Numbered from the stretch's first letter, positions 1 through 8,720 are shown. The stretch is DNA of 15,706 nt from Stephanodiscus triporus (GCA_036939755.1 JALLAZ010001265.1:1-15706), one strand, 5' to 3'. Numbers and translations: made by a program. Notes: generated by a model not told the origin, from the sequence alone.

Positions 1-445
1 ATGGTGTTCACGTAGAAGTATTCCATGAAATTGATTCTCATTTAGAAGACAACAGCGAACCAATCATGGACGAGCTGTGACCAATTAAGGAACAATACAT
101 GTGCTTTGTTCAATGTCCCTGTATTCTGTGATATTAATTAGATTATTAGGGATCTGAGCTTTTCCTAAAACTGTTGCCTAACGAAATAGCTCCAGCCCCC
201 CGCCAAATCGAGTGCGCCCTCGAAGGAGGAGGATTCATTGTCCTAGTGCTCTCAGCCCTCCCCCGCGACGACGCGCGATTGCGGTACCACGTCTTTCCGT
301 CACTGCGCCGTTCGCTCTCCGCGATCGTGAATGCGGCCGCGGCCTCGACGACCCAGCGGGTGAGGGGGCCCGACGAACCATCCACATCCCCGCAGAGGCT
401 CCCATTCGTCGGCGTGCCGTCGCGGCGCCCGTCGAATTTCGAGTC
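1..445. other. Leading stretch without a supported gene
   Basis: Positions 1-170 are AT-rich with no usable open frame. From about 170 to 445 the sequence turns GC-rich and is open in several frames on both strands, as GC-rich DNA often is; none of the translations is recognisable. It could be upstream coding or intron sequence of the P5CR-like fragment that follows, because that frame stays open from 212, but its arginine-rich translation resembles no known N-terminus. Confidence 0.5.
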
Positions 446-631
446 ATGCACTTTATCGGATATGGAATGATGGCATCGAGTCTTGTCGGGGGGATAATAG
501 CCAAAAAGATCAGAACCCCAGACCAAATTTACTGCTCCGACGTCGATGTTTACCTGGTGGAAGAACGCGAGGCGTCGTCCGTGGAATCGGCCACAACCGC
601 GACACCTGGCGACATTATACTCCAATTATAG
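446..631 (+). pseudogene. Fragment resembling the N-terminus of pyrroline-5-carboxylate reductase (P5CR)
   Basis: Starting at the ATG at 446, the first 35 residues read like the opening of P5CR, the NAD(P)H enzyme that makes proline from pyrroline-5-carboxylate. There is a beta strand ending in FIGYGMMASSLVGG (the family's GxGNMA dinucleotide-binding turn), then a helix with GGIIAKK and the P-x-QIYCSD segment. The canonical Asn of GxGNMA is Met here. Similarity fades after about residue 35 and the frame stops with TAG at 629-631, about 62 codons in all against about 270 for the family. No continuation is visible before the convergent mutase gene that ends at 684. It is therefore either a truncated duplicate or a first exon whose partners lie elsewhere. 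The resemblance is judged by eye, not by a search. Confidence 0.5.
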
Positions 632-683
632 TGTACATTAACTTATTTTGTTACAAGTGCACCGGCCAATTTATACAGATGGA

Positions 684-2261
684 TTATGCAATGTCTTGCT
701 CGCCCATTGACTTACCTAACTCAGTGCAAAATGACGCAGACTTCGTCTCTTCCGTTTCGATCCATGTGCCATTCAACTGATATCGAAGATCTCCGTTGGT
801 TTTCTTCTTCACAGTTGTACTATTTGGGGGAATCAATAATCTCAGGTTGCCCGGAACTACCCCAGAACACAATCTTCCATTGAATGCATAGGCTGGACTA
901 GTTGATGTCGAAATCATGCCAGCTGTTTCGTTCATTGTTGCGACCTGTTCTCCAACATCCTCGTCAACATCCTCCAAGCCAACGGCGTCACTGTCCACAA
1001 ATTCGTAGACTAACGGCAACGCCGATGGTATCTTCACCCGTTTGGCATTTTCTTTTGTCGCAATCTCGCCATCGATGGCGAAGAGAATTGATCGGATGGT
1101 ATTAGCGTGCGCAACCACTAAAACTGTACGCCCCGCCCTAATGTGAGGTGCGATGCCTTGTACCCACAGTGGAAGGAAGCGTTCATATGCATCACGGAGA
1201 GATTCGGATGGTGGCATGAACGTGGCGGCTGAACCTGAAGATTCTGCTGGGATGCTTTTTTTTCTTCTCCCACCATGCTCCACAATTCTGACCCCTGATC
1301 CTTTTGACGCTTTTTCGCTATGCAAATTCTGCATACCTAGTGCGGCTGGATCAAAGATGCAAGTTCTACCTCCATCGCCCATCTTTACAATTGTCACTGG
1401 CTGACAGTGATCCTCTCTTCCCCATCGTCTCACCATCTCTAGCGGCATGGGTGGAGGAGGAACATCCCACGAATCCCTCCATCTCGTCAAACGCACTCTC
1501 CCATACAGCCGCTCCGCTCCTTCCTTGGAAAGACCAACAAGAGCTCCGTAATGCCTCTCGTTCAGCCTCCAGCTTTGTATAATTGGTATTGAATACTGAT
1601 GTTTGGTTACATCGCTCTCTTGCGGAGACGGCACAATAATCTTTTCTGCCAAACGAATTTCTTCAAGTATAATATTCATGGTATCACTCGCTCTTCTAAG
1701 CAAGGAAGAGAAGACCACATCTATTGCAGGGAATTCAGTTGTACTTTTGGATGGGAGTATGCCCATATCCACCGCCATCCGCATAGCTCTTCCTGCGGCT
1801 GTCGCCTGGTCCTTTCCCTGCTGAGTGAGTCCTATGTCTGCCCATCCAGTCTGTTTGTGTGCATACACGACGATTTACAAAAATTAGTTTTGCAAAAGAG
1901 CGTAACCTACCAGCTACCTTGTTCCGATACTCACAAATCTTGCAGTTAAATTGCGGCTGGGATCGGTCACATTCCATTCGCTTTGGCCGTGCCTTACCAA
2001 GACTAATCTGCCGATTTTCGGCTCATCGGAATGGAGATGGCTGGACGATGAAAGGATTTCGTTGACACGTCGGTTACGTTGGAAAGGCTGTGTGGCGGAT
2101 GGTTGGGAATATTCCTCTTCTTCAAGTGGCTGTGCCGAATATCTTCTGTTTGACTTGCGTCCTTTCGACTGCACAGTGTAGGTCTGTGTGTAGGTCTGTG
2201 TGTAGGTCTGGCCACGACGGGACCAAGGAACAGCTCCCCTTGAATGAAACAGGAATACCAT
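684..2261 (-). CDS. Phosphoglycerate mutase family protein (cofactor-dependent type), two exons
   Basis: Exons are 2261-1935 and 1850-684; the spliced protein is 497 aa. It belongs to the histidine phosphatase superfamily and most resembles 2,3-bisphosphoglycerate-dependent phosphoglycerate mutase, which interconverts 3- and 2-phosphoglycerate in glycolysis. Visible motifs: LVLVRHGQSEWN at 87-98 (phospho-acceptor His91), RF-TGWADIGLT formed exactly across the splice junction, FSSLLRRASDT (Arg162), WRLNERHYGALVGL (Glu207) and LVVAHANTIRSI (His357), then the IPSALPLVYEF strand. Bacterial enzymes are about 230-250 aa. This one has an 80-residue basic/Ser-rich N-terminal extension that could be a targeting peptide, roughly 50 extra residues around 245-320, and a C-terminal tail of about 100 residues. 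ATG 2261 is preceded in frame by TAA at 2267-2265, but a GTAAGA donor-like site overlaps there (2268-2263), so an upstream 5' exon is possible. Mutase versus phosphatase activity cannot be decided by eye. Confidence 0.88.
1851..1934 (-). other. Spliceosomal intron (84 bp) in the phosphoglycerate mutase gene
   Basis: On the minus strand the donor is TTT|GTGAGT and the acceptor ACAAACAG|ACT, phase 0. Removing it joins RF to TGWAD, which restores a block conserved throughout the cofactor-dependent mutase family; this strongly supports the exact boundaries. Confidence 0.92.
2179..2210. repeat. Short 12-bp tandem repeat in the mutase 5' exon
   Basis: TAGGTCTG recurs at 2179, 2191 and 2203 with a 12-bp period. 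On the minus strand it encodes a QTYT repeat in the N-terminal extension of the mutase. The in-frame period means copy number could vary without breaking the gene. Confidence 0.85.
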
Positions 2262-2712
2262 CTCTTACCGACCTTGAAAATTGGATGGTATGATCAATTG
2301 AGAATGGATGCGTGATAGGATGTGGGTTTGATCTTTGCATTGTTTCCGGCACATCGTTTTCTTTCGGCTTGTCCTCCGCCGCCACCGCGCCCCTTCTATC
2401 TTCCCTGTACATTCTCAACAGCGCTGTTCTACGGGGTGGTACAATGTCTACGTACGCCAAAGATCCTCCTCTCTCGCTCCCGCCGGCGCGGCCAAGGCAA
2501 GGTCGCGCCGCGCCCACAACACACATCATTCGCACACACATCAACCATCCATCGCCTCAGGTCCTCCTCTCCTCCTCTCTCTCGGCCGGACCCGGAGCAC
2601 CAAGAAGGGGTGGCAGGCCGCCCACAGCATCACAATCACACAACATCAACCATCCATCGCACAACACGCTACGCTCTAGATTATCGCTTTTCGATCTCGA
2701 CACCATTATTCA
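2262..2712. promoter_or_regulatory. Divergent intergenic region between the mutase and parvulin-MiaB genes
   Basis: This 451-bp spacer lies between two divergently transcribed genes and should contain both promoters and 5' UTRs. It is rich in CA and pyrimidines on the plus strand. An exact 18-bp direct repeat (ACATCAACCATCCATCGC) occurs at 2538-2555 and 2643-2660. I see no convincing TATA box. Several frames are open across it, but their translations are low-complexity and unrecognisable. Confidence 0.55.
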
Positions 2713-5266
2713 ATGGCGAAACCGTTGCTGTTTCAGATTGCGTCATCGATCCTGACATTCGTATTGTTGCTGGTTTACCTTCATGCCAAAGTTATTGAGG
2801 CATTGGGATTATCTCTACATCCAGCGTCATCGACAATATGGCCGACACCACCCCGATCAAAATCACGTACAAGAGGTCTCCATTCCACATTTCAGACAGA
2901 CGAGGATACGGCAGGCGTTGATATCCACAGCCATGACCGAAAAATGAAAAATTACTGGTTCCCGATTAAGCCCGCCGATGCGCTATCTCCATCAAACGGA
3001 TACGATTCTATCGTCAAATCGGCGTATCTGCGTCACATATTAGTGGCCTCAGAGGAAATGGCGGACTTGGTCATGGATATATACATAAAAGGAGGCAGTA
3101 TTCCGGGGAAAGACAACACGTATGGACCAACTGACGGCGATCTGTTCACTCGCCTTGCTCGGGATGTCAGCCTCTGCGCCAATAGCCGAGAAGACGGTGG
3201 AAAAATTGGCTGGGTGGACAATCCAGGCAATCAGTTTAATGATGATAAAGACAAGCTCAATAAGACCAATAGAGTTGGGTATGGAATGATAGATCCCGAT
3301 CTCATCAAAAGATTGTTCGAGGAACGTGTCAAAGGAGGGGATGTTCTCAAACTTCAAGCCACGGAAGGCAATGGCTGGCATCTCATTCGGGTAGATGATT
3401 TACACATTGACGTTCAACCGTCAACTATGGCGACCTCGGGGTCCAAGAATGTTATAAACAAAAAGCGAAATAAGCTGAAAGGGTTGGGGACCATTCCATT
3501 ATCACCAACTTTCCGAAAATTGGATGTCGGCAATAACAATGGTATTGACAATGATGATATGCAATCGAAAACGATATACTCTGTACCGAATGCACAGGTG
3601 AGTCCACAGCCAAAGAGACTGTGATGACGTGATGTCGAAGCTCTTGAATATCGTAATATGCGAGAAAAAAAACCGCTTACTCCAATGCACACCTCTGGCA
3701 ATTTCAAAGTATTACAAGATTCTCACAACTGGCTGTCAAATGAATGTCGCCGATTCGGAGAGGATAATGGGTGTTTTGGAAGGAGAGTTGGGTTTGAAAT
3801 CCTTGGATAGCTTATATGATGATGAGAACGATGCAATGGATCCATCGCTGGTTACAAAGCCGAAATCTTCCACTGCAAAATCAGATAGCAAAAAGAACAC
3901 GCCTGACATCCTTCTTCTGAACACATGCACCATCCGTGATCATGCCGAGCAGAAAGTATATGATGCCCTGGGACCATATGCGTCTCTGAAACGTTCCGGC
4001 CACCCATTAGCCATCGTCGTGGCCGGATGTGTCGCCCAGCAAGAAGGCGAAAAACTATTGCGTCGTTTTCCTGAAATCGACCTGGTATTAGGACCTCAGT
4101 ACATACCCTGGCTGGGAGAGCTGCTAGTGGAAGTCGGCAAAGGTTCTCAATTGTGCATGACAGAGAGTATGATTTGGAGCGAGAAAGTGAATCGTGATAG
4201 CAGCAGAGAGAAGGATGGTGAATGGATGATGCCCGTCAAGAGGGGCCATAGCACACGGGCTTGGGTCAATGTGATCTATGGGTGTAATGAGCATTGTACC
4301 TACTGTGTCGTCCCGAGCGTTCGAGGTGTCGAACAATCCAGATCTATGGAGGCCATCCTTCAGGAATGCCTTCAACTTGCCGACTCGGGATACAAAGAGG
4401 TAACCCTTCTCGGGTGAGACATTGATGCGGACGATTCGTTTTAGTGCAACTGCTCTCTCGTCCTAATTCAGCTTCTTCACGTTTTTAGGCAGAACATAGA
4501 CGCATACGGGCGTGACATGTCTCCCAGGCGAACATTCGCAGATTTATTGCACTACCTCAATGATAATTTGCCACCTGGTCTTTCACGGATCAGATACGTC
4601 ACCAGTCATCCTCGGTATTTTTCGGAGAGAGTGATCGACGCCGTTGCCAACTTAGATAAGATCTGCGAGTGCTTTCACGTGCCCTTCCAAGCGGGCGACG
4701 ACCAAGTCTTGCGTGACATGCGTCGTGGGTACACCTATGACAGCTATATGAAGATAATCCAAAAAATACGCTCCAAGGCGCCTGATGCGTCGATTTGCGG
4801 TGATGTGATAGTAGGATTCCCCGGAGAGTCCGAGGAGCAGTTTAAGCGAACATTGGATCTCATGGAAGAAGTGAAGTTTGACAACCTGAACACTTTTGCA
4901 TACAGCCCACGACCAAATACTGAAGCTGCAGATTGGGTCAACCAAATACCGCCAGAGGTGCAATCCGATCGATTACAGCGAGTACAATCGTTGGCGGCAG
5001 AGCATGCACTACAGAGGAGCCAAAGATATTTAGGCAGAGAGGTAGAGGTTTTGGTGGAAGATAGGAATCCAAAGAACGGAGACGAAGTGATGGGCAGGAC
5101 AAGACAGGGGAGACAAGTGTTCTTCCCTGGGGATGTTAACGAGTTAAAAGGAGAGTTGGTAATGGTTGAGATTTTGGAGGCTAGAACGTGGAGTTTAGTT
5201 GGGAGAAAGGTAATTCCCGGCAATGTCCTTGAGCGCTCAGAGTACACCACTCAAAGTAATATGTAA
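2713..5266 (+). CDS. miaB: Parvulin-domain / MiaB fusion: tRNA-2-methylthio-N6-dimethylallyladenosine synthase with N-terminal PPIase domain
   Basis: Exons 2713-3597, 3710-4413 and 4489-5266 give 788 aa. The in-frame stop TAG at 2677-2679 makes ATG 2713 the first possible start. Residues 1-35 form a hydrophobic leader (signal or bipartite plastid-targeting candidate). Residues 104-234 look like parvulin: [28 protein letters not shown] and GWHLIRVDD, including the two conserved His positions. MiaB follows from 296: N-terminal cluster cysteines C304 (TGCQMN), C368 (NTCTIRDHA) and C402 (AGCVAQ); radical-SAM CX3CX2C at C487, C491, C494; FPGES, YSPRPNT; and a C-terminal TRAM domain from about 700. 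MiaB adds a methylthio group to i6A37 of tRNAs reading UNN codons. The core, with [14 protein letters not shown] and VMGRT blocks, looks cyanobacterial/plastid in type. About 30 low-complexity residues are inserted at 330-358. Alternative: two genes, parvulin ending at the TGA at 3622-3624 and MiaB starting at 3629; the spacing would be only 4 bp, unlikely in a eukaryote. Confidence 0.85.
3598..3709 (+). other. Intron 1 (112 bp) joining parvulin and MiaB parts
   Basis: Donor CAG|GTGAGT and acceptor TTTCAAAG|TAT, both phase 0. Splicing joins PNAQ to [12 protein letters not shown], where MiaB homology normally begins. If unspliced, the parvulin frame ends at TGA 3622-3624. The donor is strong and the same as in the neighbouring genes; the acceptor tract is only moderately pyrimidine-rich. 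Confidence 0.8.
4414..4488 (+). other. Intron 2 (75 bp) in the MiaB part
   Basis: Donor CTCGG|GTGAGA and acceptor CACGTTTTTAG|GCAG. The split Gly codon (GG + G) restores VTLLGQNIDAYG, a conserved radical-SAM block of MiaB proteins, so the boundaries are well fixed. Confidence 0.93.
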
Positions 5267-5932
5267 TATCACTGAAAGCAAACAGCTTGGACAATTGTCG
5301 GACGAGTTGTCGATGCGAAGACGATGCAGTCGATATCATAGCAAATTTATCATTCAGTCCTTCTGTTGTCTCGACGACCGGTTTCCTATCAATTTGTGAA
5401 TAGCGAGTATTTCAGCAAAGATTAAAGATAAATTCATGCTAAGAACTAGATACTCTATGTAGTTATCCTGCCGTGCCGGTTTACAAATAAATATCTACTC
5501 GAATTGACGCGTATCAGTCTTTTACGTTCGATAAACCTCAACGGCCTCCATGCAATCAAGTCTGTACGGGATATTCTCCGTCGGCTTCTATGAGTGGGGA
5601 TAGTACTGAAAACACTGCTGATAACGATATCCATCGCGTATGCTCAACGCGATGGAGATGGGGACAGGCTTACATAGATGGAGGTTTATGTAGATGTCCA
5701 CCAACACAGCCTTCCCCAACAGTTACGGCCTTGACGGTGTCACGTCACGCTATATGCCGAGCAAGAGCATTTGCAGTTTCTGATAATCATCAATCAATAC
5801 CAACGAGGGCAGTCGATCCAATTTGCTGATACTGTCCACCAGCCGTTGCGACAACGACGAAGCTTACACTTGGCAGTGGCAGTAGCATGGCACCGGCGAT
5901 GATGATATAACGATTTTTCATCATCATCACCA
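5267..5932. other. Convergent intergenic region (3' ends of MiaB and GT90 genes)
   Basis: This 666-bp spacer receives the 3' ends of both flanking genes. AATAAA-like sequence occurs near 5486-5491, downstream of MiaB. Two hairpins are visible: a strong one at 5630-5656 (listed separately) and a GATGATGA/TCATCATC pair (5898-5905 with 5918-5925) just beyond the GT90 stop, in its expected 3' UTR. A 79-codon open frame at 5590-5829 has no recognisable features and is not called as a gene. Confidence 0.6.
5630..5656. repeat. Perfect 10-bp inverted repeat (hairpin) between convergent genes
   Basis: Arms TCCATCGCGT (5630-5639) and ACGCGATGGA (5647-5656) surround a 7-nt loop. After one mismatch two further pairs can form. 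Its position between two converging genes fits a 3'-end processing structure, but no function is shown. Confidence 0.8.
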
Positions 5933-8245
5933 CTAACCAAACCTGTGCCTTTTATTCTCGACCGAAAACGTCTTTGCCCACCAATCCCTCCCCTGCAGAG
6001 GCCGGCATGTCTCTCGCGACCAACTCTCACATTCGTACACTGGCACTAACACGTCATCGTCCTCCTCGATCTGACGTATCGACTCCCTCCAATTCCTCCA
6101 AGACGTTCGTCCATGTACGACCGATATCGGTTGATACGCCTCGATGACGCGTCGCAGGGGCTCCGCCACATAACGGTTGAAAACAACTTCGATTCCCTTG
6201 GGACTCGTGAGGTATCGGGCCAAATTGGTACCCGCATCGGCGATCCTCCTGGCTTCGATCGGGTTGGATTCGGCCCAATCGTACTTGCGCTTCAAGTCGC
6301 GTAGGTCAGACGACACCGGTATGTAGTGCACCCACGGCCTCATGTAATCGTGGAAGTAATCCTTCGTGGGCGTCATGTGATGGAAAAGCAGGCCGGGCAT
6401 TGCGAGTTTTTGGATGGTCCCGGTCCACGTGGTCCCACCTCCGCCGGCCAGATCGATATGATACTTGTACCGCGCGAGATCGGGGAGGGTCATGTAATCC
6501 CCGGTGGCGGGGAATCCGATGCTCTCCCAGTCCTTGTAGCTATCGGAGCCCTCGGTGTGCGTCTTTTGCCCGTTCTCGACGAAGTTCGAGAACTTCATGT
6601 TGGCCCACGGCAGATACACATTGTCGGGCGCGGACGCAGCGGAGGCCGCCGCGTCGACCTCGGCCTCTCCCGTCAATACCACGGCCTTCCACCGGGGCAG
6701 TAGGCTATCGTATTGTTCCCTCATGGCCTTGACGGCGGCAGCCTTGTTGAATTGGTCGAGGCGTCGGATGTTGTGGTCGGCCCGTCTGGGCGCGCGCTTG
6801 CGGACGCGATCCAACCTGCGCATGACGACAGAAGCCTTAAACGCCGTCATTCGACCGAAGATTTTATTCGTCAGCTGATCCTCCTCGTCCTGTTCTTGTG
6901 GCCACTTGATAAGACTCTCCTCGAATATCGGCTTTCGGAGGCGGGGATAGATTCTGGTGAGGTAGGAAAAGTCAGTACCACGCCAAACAACTTGAGGTAT
7001 CAAATCCTGGAGAGTATTCGGAGTTGCATGATGTAGTTACGGTTAGTTGAGCGAACGGTCAACGAAACTTTGCCGAAACGACGATATCGTTCGATCCTCT
7101 TCCACTTCGCAAAACTCACCTCCCACAAAAGCCCGGCCTCGTCCCCGTACACCATCCCACCCTTCACGTCGGACGCCGTACGCGCGCGTAGATGACTGCA
7201 TACCCCATGGCGGATCGCCCAATTCTCGAGGCAGTACAGGTGCTCGGGGGAGGGCATCGGCATCCCGATCATGTTCGGGAACATGCGCGGCTGTCGGTAG
7301 ACGCTGCCGAAGTGCAATATCGGCGCGGGGTTGCCGTCGCCGCACGTCGCCCGGGACTTTTTATGGCGCCACCCCGGGGCTTTCCTGCGGAAGTGATCGA
7401 GGCACTCCACCTTGACCGCGGGGTAATCCCCCCCGCTGATTGGAATGACTGTTTCGGCGTGAGCGGGGATGAATATTTCGATACACGACGTCAGAATGAT
7501 ATTCGGCGTATGCCCAGATCTAGGGACGCATAAGTATCGCGGCGGACAAAAGGAAGACATGCGCGGAACACTCACCCAACTCGTCGCTCTGCGCTCCCTG
7601 GAACCTCTCAGGGAAGGTCCTGCGGAGGAGGGAGGTCAGTATCCCGAAGCTGTTCAGCAGCTTCGTGCACCCGGTGACCCAATAGTGCCGCTTGGAGTAC
7701 AGCGCGAAGAACGAGTCCTTCTTGGGGTCGTACACGAGGAGCGCCCAGGAATTTTCGTACATCCTCGACGTGCGAACGGCGTCGTCGATGGCGTAGGGGG
7801 GGAGGGGCAGCCCCTCGTCGATCAGTCGCGCGTGAGTCACGATGCCGTCGTCCTCGCCGAGCGGGTGGGAATCCCCCGGCATCTCCAACAGCCCCGCGTC
7901 CTCGTCCCAGACCTCGTCCACCGCGCCGTCGCCGCCGCCGTCGCCGCCATCAGCGACGACGCTGAGCGGGTGGGGAATGGTCCAGCCGCCCGAGGCGGCG
8001 TCGTAATCCTCCCCCGGAATCGCCAACAGCCCCGCGTCCTCGTCCTCGACCTCTTCCACCGACATGCTCAGCAAACGCAGGCGGCGCCCCCCGGCGACAC
8101 CATCGCCGCGCGGCGTCGTCAGCGCGAGGTGTTGCACAGAGACCGCGGCGAGGCCCGCGCAGGCGACGGCGACGAGGACGGTCGTCCGGCGTCGGCGGGG
8201 TCGTTGGTCGCGGGGGGGGTGGTCGGTCCTCGTCGTTGACGACAT
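5933..8245 (-). CDS. GT90/CAP10-like glycosyltransferase, three exons, probable type II membrane protein
   Basis: Exons 8245-7576, 7448-7120 and 7006-5933 give 690 aa. ATG 8245 is the first ATG in this frame; the frame extends upstream only to a GTG. A basic stretch (RRRRR) precedes a hydrophobic segment at about 21-41, the layout of a Golgi type II membrane protein. Residues 60-140 are acidic, with a duplicated DEDAGLL-x-x-PG motif. The catalytic-type region follows: VIPISGGDYP (224 on), APILHFGSVY, FPNMIGMPMP, WE-DLIPQVVWRGTD across the second junction, then KYHIDLAGGGGTTWTG (about 514), PGLLFHH and PWVHYIPVSSDL (about 557), followed by the ARRIADAGTNLARYL helix. These blocks match the CAP10/Glyco_transf_90 family, which includes fungal capsule xylosyltransferase-like proteins and animal POGLUTs that transfer glucose or xylose from UDP-sugars. 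A role in secreted glycoprotein or polysaccharide synthesis is inferred; donor and acceptor are unknown. Confidence 0.85.
7007..7119 (-). other. Intron 2 (113 bp) of the GT90-like gene
   Basis: Minus-strand donor GAG|GTGAGT and acceptor CTCTCCAG|GAT, phase 0. It joins LLWE to DLIPQVVWRGTD, the typical W-E-D...WRG block of the family. Confidence 0.9.
7449..7575 (-). other. Intron 1 (127 bp) of the GT90-like gene
   Basis: Minus-strand donor TTGG|GTGAGT and acceptor CCGAAACAG|TCATT, phase 1. It joins SDEL to VIPISGGDYP. A closer AG (CCCTAG|ATCT) puts the downstream frame out when used with this donor, so the further acceptor is preferred. The boundary is less certain than that of the other introns. 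Confidence 0.72.
7874..8058. repeat. Duplicated 47-bp coding segment in GT90 exon 1
   Basis: Segments 7874-7920 and 8012-8058 are similar direct repeats 138 bp (46 codons) apart. On the minus strand they encode two copies of an acidic DEDAGLL-x-x-PG motif just after the membrane anchor. The period keeps the frame. Confidence 0.8.
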
Positions 8246-8585
8246 GGTTCGGCTGATGCTCCTCTCTAGAGTAATTAACACTCACTCTCTCTTTTATGGA
8301 TAATGAGGATATGGGAGTCGTGCGTTATTGATCATCTCTCCGTTGGCTCGTTCGTACTGTGTGTGCCCCTTTCGTTATGTAGCCGTCGCGATGGCTGGCG
8401 CTATGACTTACTCTGTGAGAATACAATCCTGTCGGAGGAGGAGTGCCAGCTAAAAAATAGCCATTGTTTCGATTACGACAGATATATGATGATCATAATT
8501 CGTCGTGGCGTGGGAGAGTTCTATCCAACTCCGCGAAAAAAGGCTTGCGGGCCTCCGCCACACGCACGCAGGCAGGATGTGTTTT

Positions 8586-8720
8586 CGTTTGAGGAGGGTG
8601 TCGTGAAAGAAAATGTAATGAACGCGGGTCATTGCTCCTCTCTAGAGTGTACGATAATTTACACTCTCTCTCTCGTTTGAGGAGGGTGTCGTAAAAGAAA
8701 ATGTAATGAACGAGGGTCAT
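8586..8720. repeat. Direct duplication, 47-bp arms with 88-bp period
   Basis: Copies at 8586-8632 and 8674-8720 differ at only two positions by eye. The spacer 8633-8673 begins with TGCTCCTCTCTAGAGT, and that 16-mer also occurs at 8257-8272, next to the GT90 start codon, followed by a similar CACTC(T)n tract. A partial third unit therefore overlaps the GT90 5' end. Confidence 0.88.

Noticed and set aside
146..625. 159-aa minus-strand ORF opposite the P5CR-like fragment
   Set aside because: The GC-rich island is open in several frames; the translation is unrecognisable, whereas the plus strand carries a family motif.
2312..2798. Overlapping plus-strand ORFs of 114-158 aa in the divergent spacer
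   Set aside because: Low-complexity translations in three frames, none recognisable, in a region expected to hold promoters.
3629..4417. Separate MiaB gene starting at ATG 3629
   Set aside because: It would start 4 bp after the parvulin stop with no promoter or UTR, and its first 27 residues are intron translation unrelated to MiaB; GTGAGT...AAAG splicing explains both frames.
6326..7036. Several plus-strand ORFs of 107-125 aa
   Set aside because: They are antisense to GT90 exon 3, which carries the clear family motifs.
7469..8239. 256-aa plus-strand ORF
   Set aside because: It lies opposite exon 1 of the GT90-like gene and crosses its intron; it is an antisense shadow of GC-rich coding DNA.
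8246..8281. GT90 start extended to 8281
   Set aside because: The codon there is GTG; the first ATG in frame is at 8245, the normal choice in a nuclear gene.
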